From contig OX442314.1 in NCBI GenBank assembly GCA_949358305.1, forward strand, positions 11,957,060 through 12,021,059: DNA of 64,000 bases, in the 5' to 3' direction. Below are positions 22,577 through 64,000 of the stretch, in pieces (within the stretch, counting starts at the first letter, position 1; each line of letters starts with the position of its first letter). Position numbers and translations under genes: made by a program. Below the pieces are notes generated by a model, which worked only from the letters and a program-made list of their open reading frames with translations, did no database searches and was not told the DNA's origin. The DNA comes from Strigamia acuminata. Taxonomy: Eukaryota > Arthropoda > Chilopoda > Geophilomorpha > Linotaeniidae.

Positions 22577-22996
22577 GTCGTGTGCCCCATAACAAAAGAC
22601 ATGTGACCGGGGCAAGGGCAAAGTATAATTATACTTATACAAAACATTCGACTTTAATTTAAACTGAAAAAATATTATTAATATTAATTTTGTAATTTTT
22701 AAATTAGATTTGATTAATTTTTGGGCACGATCGGTTAATTTAAAATTTTGAATTTTTTCAAATTCGTTAAGATAGCAGTTCCGCAGTTGTTCTCCTGCAT
22801 GGCGGTGCGCATTCAAACGTTTCCAAATATCAACAACCCGCAAACGGCAATTGTTTGACTATTTTCCGTCCAAATCCGAAGAAATTCTAACTGAGCAGAG
22901 TTAGTCGAAGAAATGGCAATTTGCTATCCGATCGATTTATACCAGTAAAACAATTAGGAGGACCAAAGAAATTGAAATTGACAATTTGGAGTAAGA
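22577..22996. promoter_or_regulatory. Divergent upstream region of HYLS1 and T2 copy 4
   Basis: The two start codons are 549 bp apart and point away from each other. The part at 22755-22915 is related to the blocks upstream of T2 copies 2 and 3, which suggests it contains conserved promoter or 5' leader sequence. It includes ATGGCGG followed by a short frame that ends after 19 codons and may act as an upstream frame for HYLS1. Confidence 0.45.
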
Positions 22997-24507
22997 ATGT
23001 CGGACGAAGAGGACGAAGTCAAGGTGGAAAGTGGAGCTAGTGGACATTTTTCGATGGAAGAAAGAGAACGAACTGAGTCCGCAGCTGAAGGAGACTTTGA
23101 AGGCCCGTTTACGGACGATGAAATTCGTGTGCAACTGGAAGGTTTGGGTTACACTAACATTCCAGATTACCAACTTAGACTATTCAAAGCAGGCAAATTA
23201 CACACAACATGAGAAATAAATGCAAACAAATGATTAATTTTCATTTCCTTTTCGGAAAAAATAATTCCACAGATTTGGAGAAATTGATTTGGTTCGAACA
23301 GGATAAAAAGCGAAAGCCAAAAGGTAATTAAAATTAACTTTAGATTTAAAAAATTAGTAATTTTAATTTTAATTTGCTTTTAAACAGCCTCTGCCAACAA
23401 ATCCGATGAAGTACGATGACGATTGGGCTGTGGGAGTGAAATAATTTACCATTTTAAACGTTTTTTCTTGTAAATTATCGTAGGGAGGAAGGAAAAAGTC
23501 AACAAAAAAATCTTCTAAAGAGCCATTTTCATCATACAAAGCCGCGCCTCGAAAAAATTTGGGAACTCAGAGTGCCAGAGAAGATAAACACCGCCAGCAG
23601 GAGATCGATGATTGGCCGAGAGGCCGGACTCCTAGTCCACACTCTACAGATTCTACCCGTTCAAGGAGTCCAAGATGGCATCGACGTAAAGTTGTTCGGT
23701 TTGTACAAAACAAAAAAAATCAATTTTATTTTTATTTTATTCAATTATTTAATTGTTTAGACACTTTCGAGGCGAGCCTATCATTTGTGAAGAAGCTACC
23801 GACACCGACACGGGTAAATGAGTGGAAATTGGCTTTAAATTTGGGTTGAAATTGTGTTTTTAGACATGACTCTCTTGAGCGATCGTGTGTCGTCTTTGCC
23901 ACTGGATGATAGTGAGAGTGAACCTGCGTCTTCGCGCCGTCGAGAACTCACTTGGAGTAGAGATTGTCCTATCGTTAGTGCAGTTGTGTGTAAAAAACAA
24001 GCATCGCAAAGAGTAAGAATAAGAAAATAAGGAATTTAAATTAGTTTTGTGGTTCGGGAATTTAATGGAATTTGTGTAGTCAAATGTAAGTTCAACGACA
24101 GCAAGGAAAAGAGCTCAAGCGAGTTTATATTACGACGAATTCATAAGATACCTGCCAAAATCATGTGAGAAAATATGAAAGTTGGTTGAAATTAGTAATA
24201 AATACATTTAAAACGTAGTTATGGATGACCCGCCGCACCGCCCACTGAAAAAGACAAGTCCCCACCAACGGTACGACATGTACAGACGAATGTGGAACAA
24301 TTGTCGAATTCCTGGAGAGGCGTCTGATCAAGAATTACGTTGGTGTATTCGTGCACTGCTGTTGACTCGGAAGGTTCCGGAAGTGGAGGTTTATGTAAGA
24401 AGGTTTTGCTTAGTCTTATCGAGTTGGTTTTTTTTAAATTAATTAATTTGTTTTAGGCATTGAAGCGAAAGGATGCAATTGAAAAGGCCAGAAACAGGCA
24501 GCGATGA
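22997..24507 (+). CDS. HYLS1: HYLS1 centriolar/ciliogenesis protein (332 aa)
   Basis: Exons: 22997-23192, 23273-23323, 23388-23410, 23484-23698, 23761-23813, 23864-24012, 24080-24164, 24219-24394, 24457-24507 (999 nt). HYLS1 is a core centriole protein needed for cilium formation. The N-terminal conserved part reads LGYTNIPDYQLRLFKADLEK followed by LIWFEQDKK, joined across exon 1 and 2. The C-terminal HYLS1 box is present at about 275-320: RYDMYRRMWNN, IPGEASDQELRWCIRALLL. The middle is Ser/Arg-rich and disordered (RSRSPRWHRRK). Length is close to the human protein (299 aa). Exon 1 ends in a GC donor (CAG then GCAAAT), the only way to join the two halves of the N-terminal motif in frame. Exon 3 is only 23 nt, making its limits a little less sure. 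Tail to tail with MRPL4. Confidence 0.9.
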
Positions 24508-24736
24508 ATTTTGTCTTGAAATTTGTTTGTGTGATTTGAAATTTACAAGAAAAAAAAATACTATATGCCCTGTGTCATTTTTGCTTACTTTTGGTGAAAA
24601 AAAAGAAAGAAATAGAAAAATTTGTCTTGAAGTGAATTAAATGTTTTATCACTTGTTTTATTTTATTTTTTTTTATTTTTTAATTTTTTTTTTGAATAAA
24701 TGAACTACATTATCTAAAAAAAAAATATTCCGGTTT

Positions 24737-26594
24737 TTAAATGTTAGGAGGTCTCGGCCGATGGTTGTAATCGAAAGGTTTCTGGAGTTCGCAAGTATCT
24801 AATCGATTTAAATGGAATAGAATTCGTTCTTCGATTTTCTCTACCGCTGCGAGTGTTAGAATCAACGTTTCGTGCTTCAATATGCTCCAAACGTTTAGCC
24901 CTAAACATAATTTAAGTGTTATATGGTGAAAAACGAAGATGAGTCAATAATTTTGTACCGTAAACGGGCATTAGGTTGAAATGCGGGAATTTGTCGGTCG
25001 CGAGGGATATATTACGAGGCATAAAATCGGTGCTGAAAAATATCGAAAATATTTAATAAAATTCAATAGAATTTACTAAAATCCAATAGAAATTCAATGA
25101 AATTCAATGAAATTCAATGAAATTCAATGAAATTCAATGAAATTCAATGAAATTCAATGAAATTCAATGAAATTCAGTAAAATTCAATGAAATTCAGTAA
25201 AATTCAATAAAATTCAATGAAATTCAGTAAAATTCAATAAAATATAGTGAAATTCAATAAAATTTTGTGAAATTCTATAAAATTTTGTGAAATTCAATAA
25301 AATTTTGTGAAATTCAATAAAATTTTGTGAAATTCAATAAAATTCAGTAAAATTCAATATAATTCACTATAAATTCCAATAAAAATTCAATATAATCCAC
25401 TAAATTCCAATAAAAAATCAATATAATTCACTAAATTCCATTAAAATTCAATATAATTCACTAAAATTCAATATAATTCACTAAAATTCAATATAATTCA
25501 CTAAAATTCAATATAATTCACTAAAATTCATAAAAATTCAGCATAATTCAATAAAATATTTCCTACTCGTCAATAAGCAACACTGAAGTGTTCCAACATC
25601 TCTCTGCAGCAAGGTTTTCTAAATACTATATTAAAAATCAAATCAAAATCAAAATTAATTATATTTTTTCTTCCATTTTCCCATCATTTCCTTTACATTT
25701 TGCTCATCCGTTGGAATCTCTAACGAATTTACAACATGCAGATCATCCTGCGCCATCTTACAAGACAGCGCAGAAATCAATCCCTGCAGTCGCGTGTAAA
25801 ACGGCAACATGTAAAAATAAGGTTTCGGCCCACGCGGTCCATGAGCGAGACCACCTCCGATCCACAAAGGCGATCGAATACTTCCGTGACGAGCTCTCCC
25901 GGTTCCTTTTTGCGGCCAAGGTTTGCGCCCACCACCCGGCATCTCCGCTCTCGTCTGCATTCTTCGCCAATCCTTCAAATAAGCATCAAAGAATTTAATT
26001 TCAGCCCAACAAAAACATTATTTTCTTGTCTTTTTACCACATGCCGGTACAGATGTTGCCAATTCATGTTTAGATAAAGTAAATCGATTCTAAAATGTAA
26101 AAAAACAAATATAATTTTTTTTTTTAAAATGTTTACAAATATAAACAATACCTGGGGAAAGCACCCCATATTGTTGGATGCATGTCAACCATTCCTAGTT
26201 TTTTCTCTTCAATTGTGTCTAAATTAACGAGCCATGCATATCGTCGCGGATTGAATTTGGGCGGCCGTTCCAACACGCGCGATGTGATATGTGACGCAGA
26301 CGGCAAATCTTCTGCAATTACAATTTAGAAATCGTTTAAATCAATAATAAAAAGGTAATTGTGGTCATTTCTTGTGTATTTACTGGATATTTCGGTTTCT
26401 GGTCGAGTTAATTCACTCGAAGTCAAGCCCGGTGTTGACGAAAAAATCTATTTTGATCAAATAATTATACAATTATTAAAAATTATTTTTTTAAAACAGC
26501 AATTTCAATGTGTTCTTACTCGTTTTGTTGTAATACTTTTGAAGCAAGCACCATCTGATTTATAAAATGCACATAATCGTTTTAAATTGTTCAT
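24737..26594 (-). CDS. MRPL4: Mitochondrial large-subunit ribosomal protein uL4m (307 aa)
   Basis: Exons: 26594-26520, 26447-26384, 26311-26152, 26089-26038, 25972-25697, 25625-25567, 25032-24959, 24900-24737 (924 nt). uL4m is a structural component of the mitochondrial 39S-type ribosomal subunit. Family landmarks: N-terminal presequence ([15 protein letters not shown]) for mitochondrial import; [29 protein letters not shown]; the hallmark [79 protein letters not shown]; ending HRPRPPNI. Intron 6 (25033-25566) is filled by a minisatellite. Its start faces SMIM30 across about 400 bp. Confidence 0.93.
25040..25555. repeat. AATTCAATGA-type minisatellite filling an MRPL4 intron
   Basis: A degenerate roughly 10-bp unit, AATTCAATGA with variants AATTCAGTAA, AATTTTGTGA and AATTCACTAA, repeats for about 500 bp between two exons of MRPL4. 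Blocks of homogeneous variants along its length suggest successive local expansions. Confidence 0.9.
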
Positions 26595-26990
26595 TTTGAT
26601 GACCAATGTGAGTACTCGAACAAACCGCCAGGTTCCGCTCTAACAAAGCCCACACAATTAACATCAAATAAAGAAAAGAAAAGGATTGTAAATAAATAAA
26701 AAAAATTGTTTAAATTAATTTTAAAATAAAAACCAAAATATAGAGACAATTTAGTTTCCTATTTATTTAATTCAATTTTAAGTAAATAAAGGTGGCTATG
26801 CTTAAAATCACATGACTCGCTCAGCCCGACTCAGCTGTTACATATAGAAACTCATTTCTTTTGTGTTAGAAGAGCACAATCATTTCCTTTTTTTTCAACC
26901 CCGAAATCCGTGAGTAAAAATTAAACAACCTCCTAACCCGCTTAATTACATTCTTTATTTTAAACATTTGTAGGAATTGAGGTTCGCACC
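26595..26990. promoter_or_regulatory. Divergent MRPL4/SMIM30 promoter and SMIM30 5' UTR intron
   Basis: The 396-bp gap holds both promoters. On the plus strand there is a plausible non-coding first exon ending at 26909 with donor GTGAGT (26910) and acceptor TTTGTAG ending at 26973, 17 nt before the SMIM30 start codon. Promoter elements were not recognised. Confidence 0.55.
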
Positions 26991-27182
26991 ATGTCTACCT
27001 CGAAAATAATTCACAAAGTTGTCATCATCCTCCTCATACTCAGCTGCTTAACTCCGGTGGTTTCTGCAAGCGGCATGGAAGCCGGTGACGTATTGGCCCT
27101 GATATTGGGCCTGTTCATCAGTGCCATGGGATTCTTCGCGTGTTTAGGCTGCTATGCCAGGAAACGGTCCGGAATGCAGTAA
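26991..27182 (+). CDS. SMIM30: SMIM30-like membrane micropeptide (63 aa)
   Basis: A single-exon 63-codon frame. It starts with a signal-like hydrophobic segment (VVIILLILSCLTPVVSASG), followed by MEAGDVLALILGLFISAMGF and FACLGCYARKRSGMQ. Vertebrate small integral membrane protein 30 has the same plan: cleavable N-terminal hydrophobic stretch, EAGD(A)(I)ALLLG, one transmembrane helix, then a CLGxYARKR(N/S)G tail near the C-terminus. It is expected to be an endomembrane (ER) micropeptide. The start is supported by an upstream intron acceptor 17 nt away and by head-to-head spacing with MRPL4. Tail to tail with KIN17. Confidence 0.85.
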   Translation: MSTSKIIHKVVIILLILSCLTPVVSASGMEAGDVLALILGLFISAMGFFACLGCYARKRSGMQ

Positions 27183-27588
27183 ATCGAAATAATTGATATG
27201 CACGTCGTAAATTTCACCGACAAAAAACAACAAAATAACTCAATTTCGTGTTATTCCTTTCTGCATTTTAAATAGAAGAAGTTTAAAATGCCTTTTTCAT
27301 TATATTTTTGTGAATTAAAACGTTGATAATGAGGCCAATTAATTATTGTAACGTTTATTATATTTAAACATTTATTAAACGTCGAATTAATTTATAAAAC
27401 ATTTATGTAAAAGAGATCACGTTGGGAAAAACTTTTTTTTTTGCTAATTGTGCACGGGTGCGCAATTAGATTTATAAATTTAAACAAATTAAATTATACA
27501 TCTTTTTCATATTTATAAATTTACACAACAACAAATTAATTTATACATTTTTTTCATAAATATGAATTTATACAACAAAAAGCTTGGA

Positions 27589-29175
27589 TCACGTGGTATG
27601 CATTTTACTGACGTCCTCGTATTTGATATGGGGAAGTTCTCGGCCATTAACGGGTCCCTGCAATTAAATTTAAATGATAAAATAATCAAATTTTAGAAAT
27701 TTTGCAATTTTTAGCTTACGGAATCGATTTTAACCGCGCAGGAGAATTTTTCCGGGTGAATTTGGAGCAAAGTGGCGGTGAAACCTCGATAAGCGCCGTT
27801 GATGATTTTAACTTGTCTGCCCAGTGCGGGGATGACGGTTTCTAGGTGAATTTGGTCTAGTTTTAGTACGTCGCCGCTGTCTAGCATTTTAACTATGGCT
27901 TCGAAAGCACCGCGGACTTCTTGCACGACGCCTTTCTTTTTGAAGTATTTCTCGCCCAGTGTTTGCGTGATGATTTTCACGACGATTCCCTAAAGAAAAG
28001 AAAAGAAAAGACGATTGTAATGAGAATTTTGATAAGGGATGGGAAAATAATAACCTCGTGTAACCAATTTTGTTTTCGGTTGCGTTTTTCCTTCATTTCT
28101 TCCTGTTCTTCCATTATTTCATCCAGTGCGTTTCTCTTCCGTTTTTCACCGCGATCTTCTTTTTTCGCTTTTTTCTCTCTCGTTTCGGGAACGAGGAAAA
28201 CGTCGTTTGAAAGTCTGTTATAAAAAAAAATAGAAAAAAAAATAGAAAAATCAATCAAATTGAACAAAATTTAAACAATTTACATCGGCTTATCGGATTC
28301 TTTAAACTTTGGTGGCAAATTCAGCACAACTGCAAAACAAAAACGAAAAATTAATATAAAAATAAATTAGGATTTATTTAATATAATTCACTTTTTTCCT
28401 CTTCACTTTTTTGTAATTCCGTAAATTTCGGTTCGTTATCGTCTTCGTTCTTCCCTTTCCCCTTTTCTACCTAAAAACAAACAATTTATTACATCACTGC
28501 AAAAAAATCTCAACTTTTTCTCACTTGTTTATTGATAAAATCTATCAATCTTTCCTCATCATCTTTATCTAATCTCTTCCTCTTTTCTTTATCTTCCTGT
28601 CTTTTAATCGTGTCGGGGTCTCTGTCTATGTACGTAATAAACCAACCCTTTTCCGTTTGGTCCACCTTACATTTTCCTGTCTTGCCTAACCATTGAACAA
28701 ATCCTGTGAGTGTCAACCAACGAGTGGCATTCATATGCAAATGATTGCGATCCGCGATGTACTCTTGATACACCTGATTCGCGTGGACTCTTTTAGTGCC
28801 AAATCGGTGCTTTAAAAGCTGCAAAAAATCATCCGCAAATTCCCTAATAAAACAAAAAAAGATTTATAATTTTAATTTTAATTTTTTTAATTGTTTTTTT
28901 TAATACTTGGAAAAACTGTCTAAATATTTTCTCGGATTTTCTGCAAAAAGCAGTAGTTGTCTTTGATGTGATTCCGAAGTTGTGTGGCACTTAAAACCGT
29001 TCTAAAAAATGAAAAATTAATTGATAGTTTTGTGTGTGGCATTTTCGGTTTGTTTACTTGCCTCATCTCTGCACTGTTTTTGGCACATTTGACAATACCA
29101 TCGCAACTTTTGAAGTCCTTTCGCTTTCATGCGATTGGCAATCGCCTTTGGTGTACCCCATTCGTGTTTCGGCAT
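27589..29175 (-). CDS. KIN: DNA/RNA-binding protein KIN17 (383 aa)
   Basis: Exons: 29175-29062, 29001-28907, 28843-28525, 28470-28392, 28329-28284, 28214-28055, 27989-27720, 27657-27589 (1152 nt). KIN17 is a nuclear protein linked to DNA replication, repair and pre-mRNA processing. Visible domains: N-terminal C2H2 zinc finger (Cys28, Cys31, His44, His50) in KLRWYCQMCQKQCRDENGFK; winged-helix region (residues about 60-160) with FGTKRVHANQVYQEYI, HMNATRWLTLTGFVQWLG and GWFITYIDRDPDTIKRQ; a charged linker; and C-terminal SH3-like/KOW domains with VVKIITQTLGEKYFKKKGVV, KLDQIHLETVIPALG and a final IKYEDVSK. Human KIN17 is 393 aa. Exon 1 ends in a GC donor (GAG then GCAAGT). Head to head with RPB7. 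Confidence 0.94.
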
Positions 29176-29572
29176 ATTTCGGATGCAGGGGAATTGGAAA
29201 TGATTTGTTTAGTAAAAGTAGGCTTCGGCATGTAGGTTTTGAAAAATAAACAAGACGTAAAGACGACGTAAACATGCGTCAACGTGTGCTGCCATCTAGT
29301 TTCGTTTTCGTCGTTAAAATTGCTTGTTCAACCCTGTTCAACCGCATCATCTTTCTCTTGAACATTTTAAAAATTAAACCAAAATTAAATATAAAATTAA
29401 TTTTAAACTAATATTAATCGTGATATATTATTAACACAATTTGTTTTTAATTTGTTTATCATTTTGACTGCGGGACTGAAGCTTATTTAGTTGTCAGCAT
29501 GGTGGCGGCGTGTGTCTAGCGGTTTGTTTTTATTTGTTATTATAAACCTCAGCCAAAGACCAGAAAACGACA
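29176..29572. promoter_or_regulatory. Divergent KIN17/RPB7 upstream region
   Basis: The two start codons are 397 bp apart and transcribe away from each other, so both core promoters and 5' UTRs must share this segment. It contains one short GC-richer patch, ATGGTGGCGGCG, near 29500 but no motif I can name with confidence. Confidence 0.45.
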
Positions 29573-61748
<32,176 letters not shown>

Positions 61749-61986
61749 GTAAGTGCTAATTTTTTTTCTCTATATTTTAAAAGAAATGAATTTTAATTAG
61801 TTCGTACTCGAATGACTAAATTTTTGAAATTCGAGTTTTATAATAAGGGTGACAACCGGATTGAAGCGAAATGCGAGTTTTATTGGTTTTAACACAATTT
61901 GAAGAGCAAATTAAGAAGTTAATCATTTTAAAGAACTTAATTCAAGTGGATTATCTACGGATAATTAAGATTTACTACATAATTTT

Positions 61987-62580
61987 AGACTTCTAAACTC
62001 TATGTTTAGAAAGTCTCATGAAACGGTCATGTCTGTCTGTCTGTCCGTCCGTCTGTCGTCAACGATTCCGCAAAAACTACCACAGCTAGAGCCAAACGTA
62101 CAACGGCATTAAATTCAGCATACCTATATTAGTATCGTAAGGTATTTTCAGATTTCTCCGACCTCCGGTTGAATTAATAAACCGGTTTTAGTGCACTTTT
62201 AGCCGTCTATTCCATGAAAATTACGGAAATGACGTCATGATGACGTCATTTCCGTAATTTTTATGGAATATACGGCTTAGACTTGGGACAGACGAACTTT
62301 CTGCGTGACCTCTACATCGCGCATTTGCGACGAGTTAAATCCCGGGAAACGAAAAATTATAAAAAGTAAAAAATGAAAAGAAAAAAAAAATTAAACACAT
62401 GGTCATTTTCAGAGAAAATCTCTGGAAATTTCTATGTTATTTCTGAGGAAATTACAGATATTTCCCCAGAAATTCACTGGAGACATCTATAATTTCCATA
62501 TAAATTCTTTAGAAAAAAAACTTGAAATTAAAAGATATTTCCAGAGAATTTCAATCGGGGACAGGGTTTAGAAGTCTAAT
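61987..62580. mobile_element. TIR element with TTTAGACTTCTAAAC ends
   Basis: TTTAGACTTCTAAACTC at the left and GGGTTTAGAAGTCTAA at the right are inverted. The interior carries a TGTCTGTCTGTCCGTCC block shared with 47318 and the long palindrome at 62201-62277. Starts about 240 bp after RPB7 exon 7. Confidence 0.6.
62201..62277. repeat. 77-bp palindrome with paired TGACGTCA sites
   Basis: Arms of 38 bp (62201-62238 and 62240-62277) are inverted copies with two mismatches around a single central base. Each arm ends at the centre in ATGACGTCAT, giving two full cyclic-AMP-response-type TGACGTCA sites 11 bp apart. Any regulatory role is speculative. Confidence 0.8.
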
Positions 62581-62627
62581 ATGTAATGCTTCCCTGCATT
62601 ACAGATGTTTACTTGTTTATATTAATT

Positions 62628-62735
62628 AGGGACACACCAAATACGGACTTCGGTCATTTTAATATTCAGTATTCGGTATTTGATGATTTTGATATTCGGT
62701 GTTTGGTGATTTTGGTATTCGATGCATCTCTAATA
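62628..62735. repeat. ATTCGG/GATATTCG MITE remnant
   Basis: GACACACCAAATACGGACTT then repeated GTATTCGG, GATATTCGG and closing TATTCGATGCATCTC; same family as 5316-5430. Confidence 0.5.
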
Positions 62736-63510
62736 TTAGTTAAAGCTTTTTTAGATTTATTTATTTATTTATTTATTTATTATTTCTATATTTTTGTATT
62801 TGTGCTTGAAATGGCGCGTAAAAGCTGGGTTCGAGTGCCCTGATCCATCTGGTATTGCCCACCAACATGATTGTGTAAAACTTGCTCGCCCAGCTGTAAA
62901 ATCTATCGAGGTTTGGTTGTTTGGGGCATATAGATCGGCTCGAAATGCGTGATTGCTATCTGCTGCCTGCTGGCTGTTTTGAGCTGGGTTAAAATGAAAT
63001 CTCGTTTGAATGCATCAATATGCAGTTTTTTCTTCCCCATCAGACCTAGAAACAACTTTTTAGCTTCAAACATTTTTACAACTTTTTTGAAAATCGAAAA
63101 AGGTTGCAGCGTTTGCCACAATGACGTCATGGCAAATCGCAAATTTTGTAATTGTGTTCTGTGTACTCTGGGGTTCTGGCGGCCTGCAAGTTTTATTTAT
63201 TTTCTTTTTTATTTCTTTCCTGTGTTTGTTTTCGAATGCTGTGCAAGTTCCAAAAAGTAGTAAAAAGAGTTTTGTGTTTATGGCCACAAACCCAACCGTT
63301 TTTTCTCCGCTCGAAATCGGTAAATCTAATGTCGCTAAACTGTATCATGAACCGTTCAGTAGTTATTGGCAAATTAATTAGGAAATTCCCCAAAGGCAGG
63401 GATAAAACGTAAGCTGGTTATTCAATTTATGTTAGTCGATCGCAATCTTTTGAATTCATTCTCACTCTGTGCATTCAAAGTTTCTGTTTACAGTGAACTG
63501 CTTCTAGTTC

Positions 63511-63824
63511 TAAACTCTATTCCAAAAAGTATTACAAATACTCCCATTGGTTGGGAGATTGACATTTTGTCTCTAGTTCAGTTGTGTCTTGAATATGATG
63601 CTGTTTTCAGATTCCAGTAGACTTGTGCGAAGATTTTTAAAGTGTCTTGTTTTGGGTTAAAATTTTGGTTTGGGAATTTTAATTCTAACATTTCTAGTGT
63701 AGTTTTACCTGCTGATTTCATTTCTGATGTTATTTTAATGATTTGATTTAATGATTTGATAACCTGGTGTTATGAATCTCCCAACCAATGGGAGTATTTG
63801 TAATACTTTTTGGAATAGACTTTA
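63511..63824. mobile_element. Foldback element with 50-bp arms
   Basis: 63511-63560 and 63775-63824 are inverted copies with a single mismatch (TAAACTCTATTCCAAAAAGT inward to GGTTGGGAGATT), with a 214-bp spacer. The plus-strand frame at 63429-63620 overlaps the left arm and is not supported as a gene. Confidence 0.85.
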
Positions 63825-63853
63825 GACAGGGCACGGAGTAATTTATATATATT

Positions 63854-63920
63854 GGGTGGCCCAAATAGTAATTAGGAACCCTCCGCGTATTGTTGGGCCG
63901 GTTTTATTTGGGCCACCCTG
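63854..63920. mobile_element. Minimal mariner-type MITE
   Basis: GGGTGGCCCAAATAGTAAT at the left and TTTTATTTGGGCCACCCTG at the right, only 67 bp in all. GGGTGGCCCAAATAA with TA-rich flanks is a common Tc1/mariner-type end. Confidence 0.65.
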
Positions 63921-64000
63921 TATGTATGTATGTATACCCATTACTTCATGAGACAGGGCATTTGTCAGGGAATAGAGGTAATGCAGTAAAGGTTTTTTCA

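Noticed and set aside
61749-64000. Search for the terminal RPB7 exon (GLVS then stop)
   Set aside because: No acceptor followed by GN CTN GTN TCN/AGY stop was found; presumed beyond the window.

Overview
This window is nuclear DNA from an invertebrate animal. Genes are split by many short GT-AG introns (about 45-75 nt) and a few very long ones, the DNA is AT-rich, and the intergenic space is full of small DNA transposons. RPB7, MRPL4, KIN17, HYLS1 and SMIM30 orthologues show a bilaterian. The RPB7 protein reads like arthropod RPB7, so an arthropod is my best guess, but the species cannot be named from the sequence. All gene models below were assembled by eye from splice sites and reading phase. 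Every one keeps a single open frame across all junctions.

Layout. 1-4.6 kb: no gene; inverted-repeat elements. 4.7-10.8 kb (+): a DEG/ENaC channel gene that encodes two complete channel modules in one 818-residue chain; a decayed Mutator-like (MULE) element sits in one intron. 10.9-12 kb: repeats. 12-22.5 kb (-): four tandem, complete RNase T2 family genes with identical exon layout. All four have Tyr at the universally catalytic second His of the CAS II motif, and two also lack the CAS I His. Each has the same 20-bp-arm inverted repeat just upstream of its start codon. 22.9-29.2 kb: a compact housekeeping block: HYLS1 (+), mitochondrial ribosomal protein L4 (-), SMIM30 micropeptide (+), KIN17 (-). 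29.6-61.7 kb (+): POLR2G/RPB7, seven of its exons, with introns of about 19 kb and 10 kb. Its final few codons lie beyond the last exon I can place.

The gene order alternates strand: T2 copy 4/HYLS1, MRPL4/SMIM30 and KIN17/RPB7 are head to head with short shared upstream regions, while HYLS1/MRPL4 and SMIM30/KIN17 are tail to tail. The large RPB7 introns are a transposon sink: two minisatellites, nested pogo-type and hAT-type miniature elements, long perfect palindromes, and a roughly 5.9-kb element (38953-44883) bounded by inverted ends. That element carries broken pieces of at least two host genes (RIOK1 kinase and the UAP56/DDX39 helicase) plus a zinc-finger fragment.

The most unusual items are the double-module DEG/ENaC channel, the RNase T2 pseudoenzyme cluster with its conserved upstream dyad, and the host-gene-carrying element inside RPB7.
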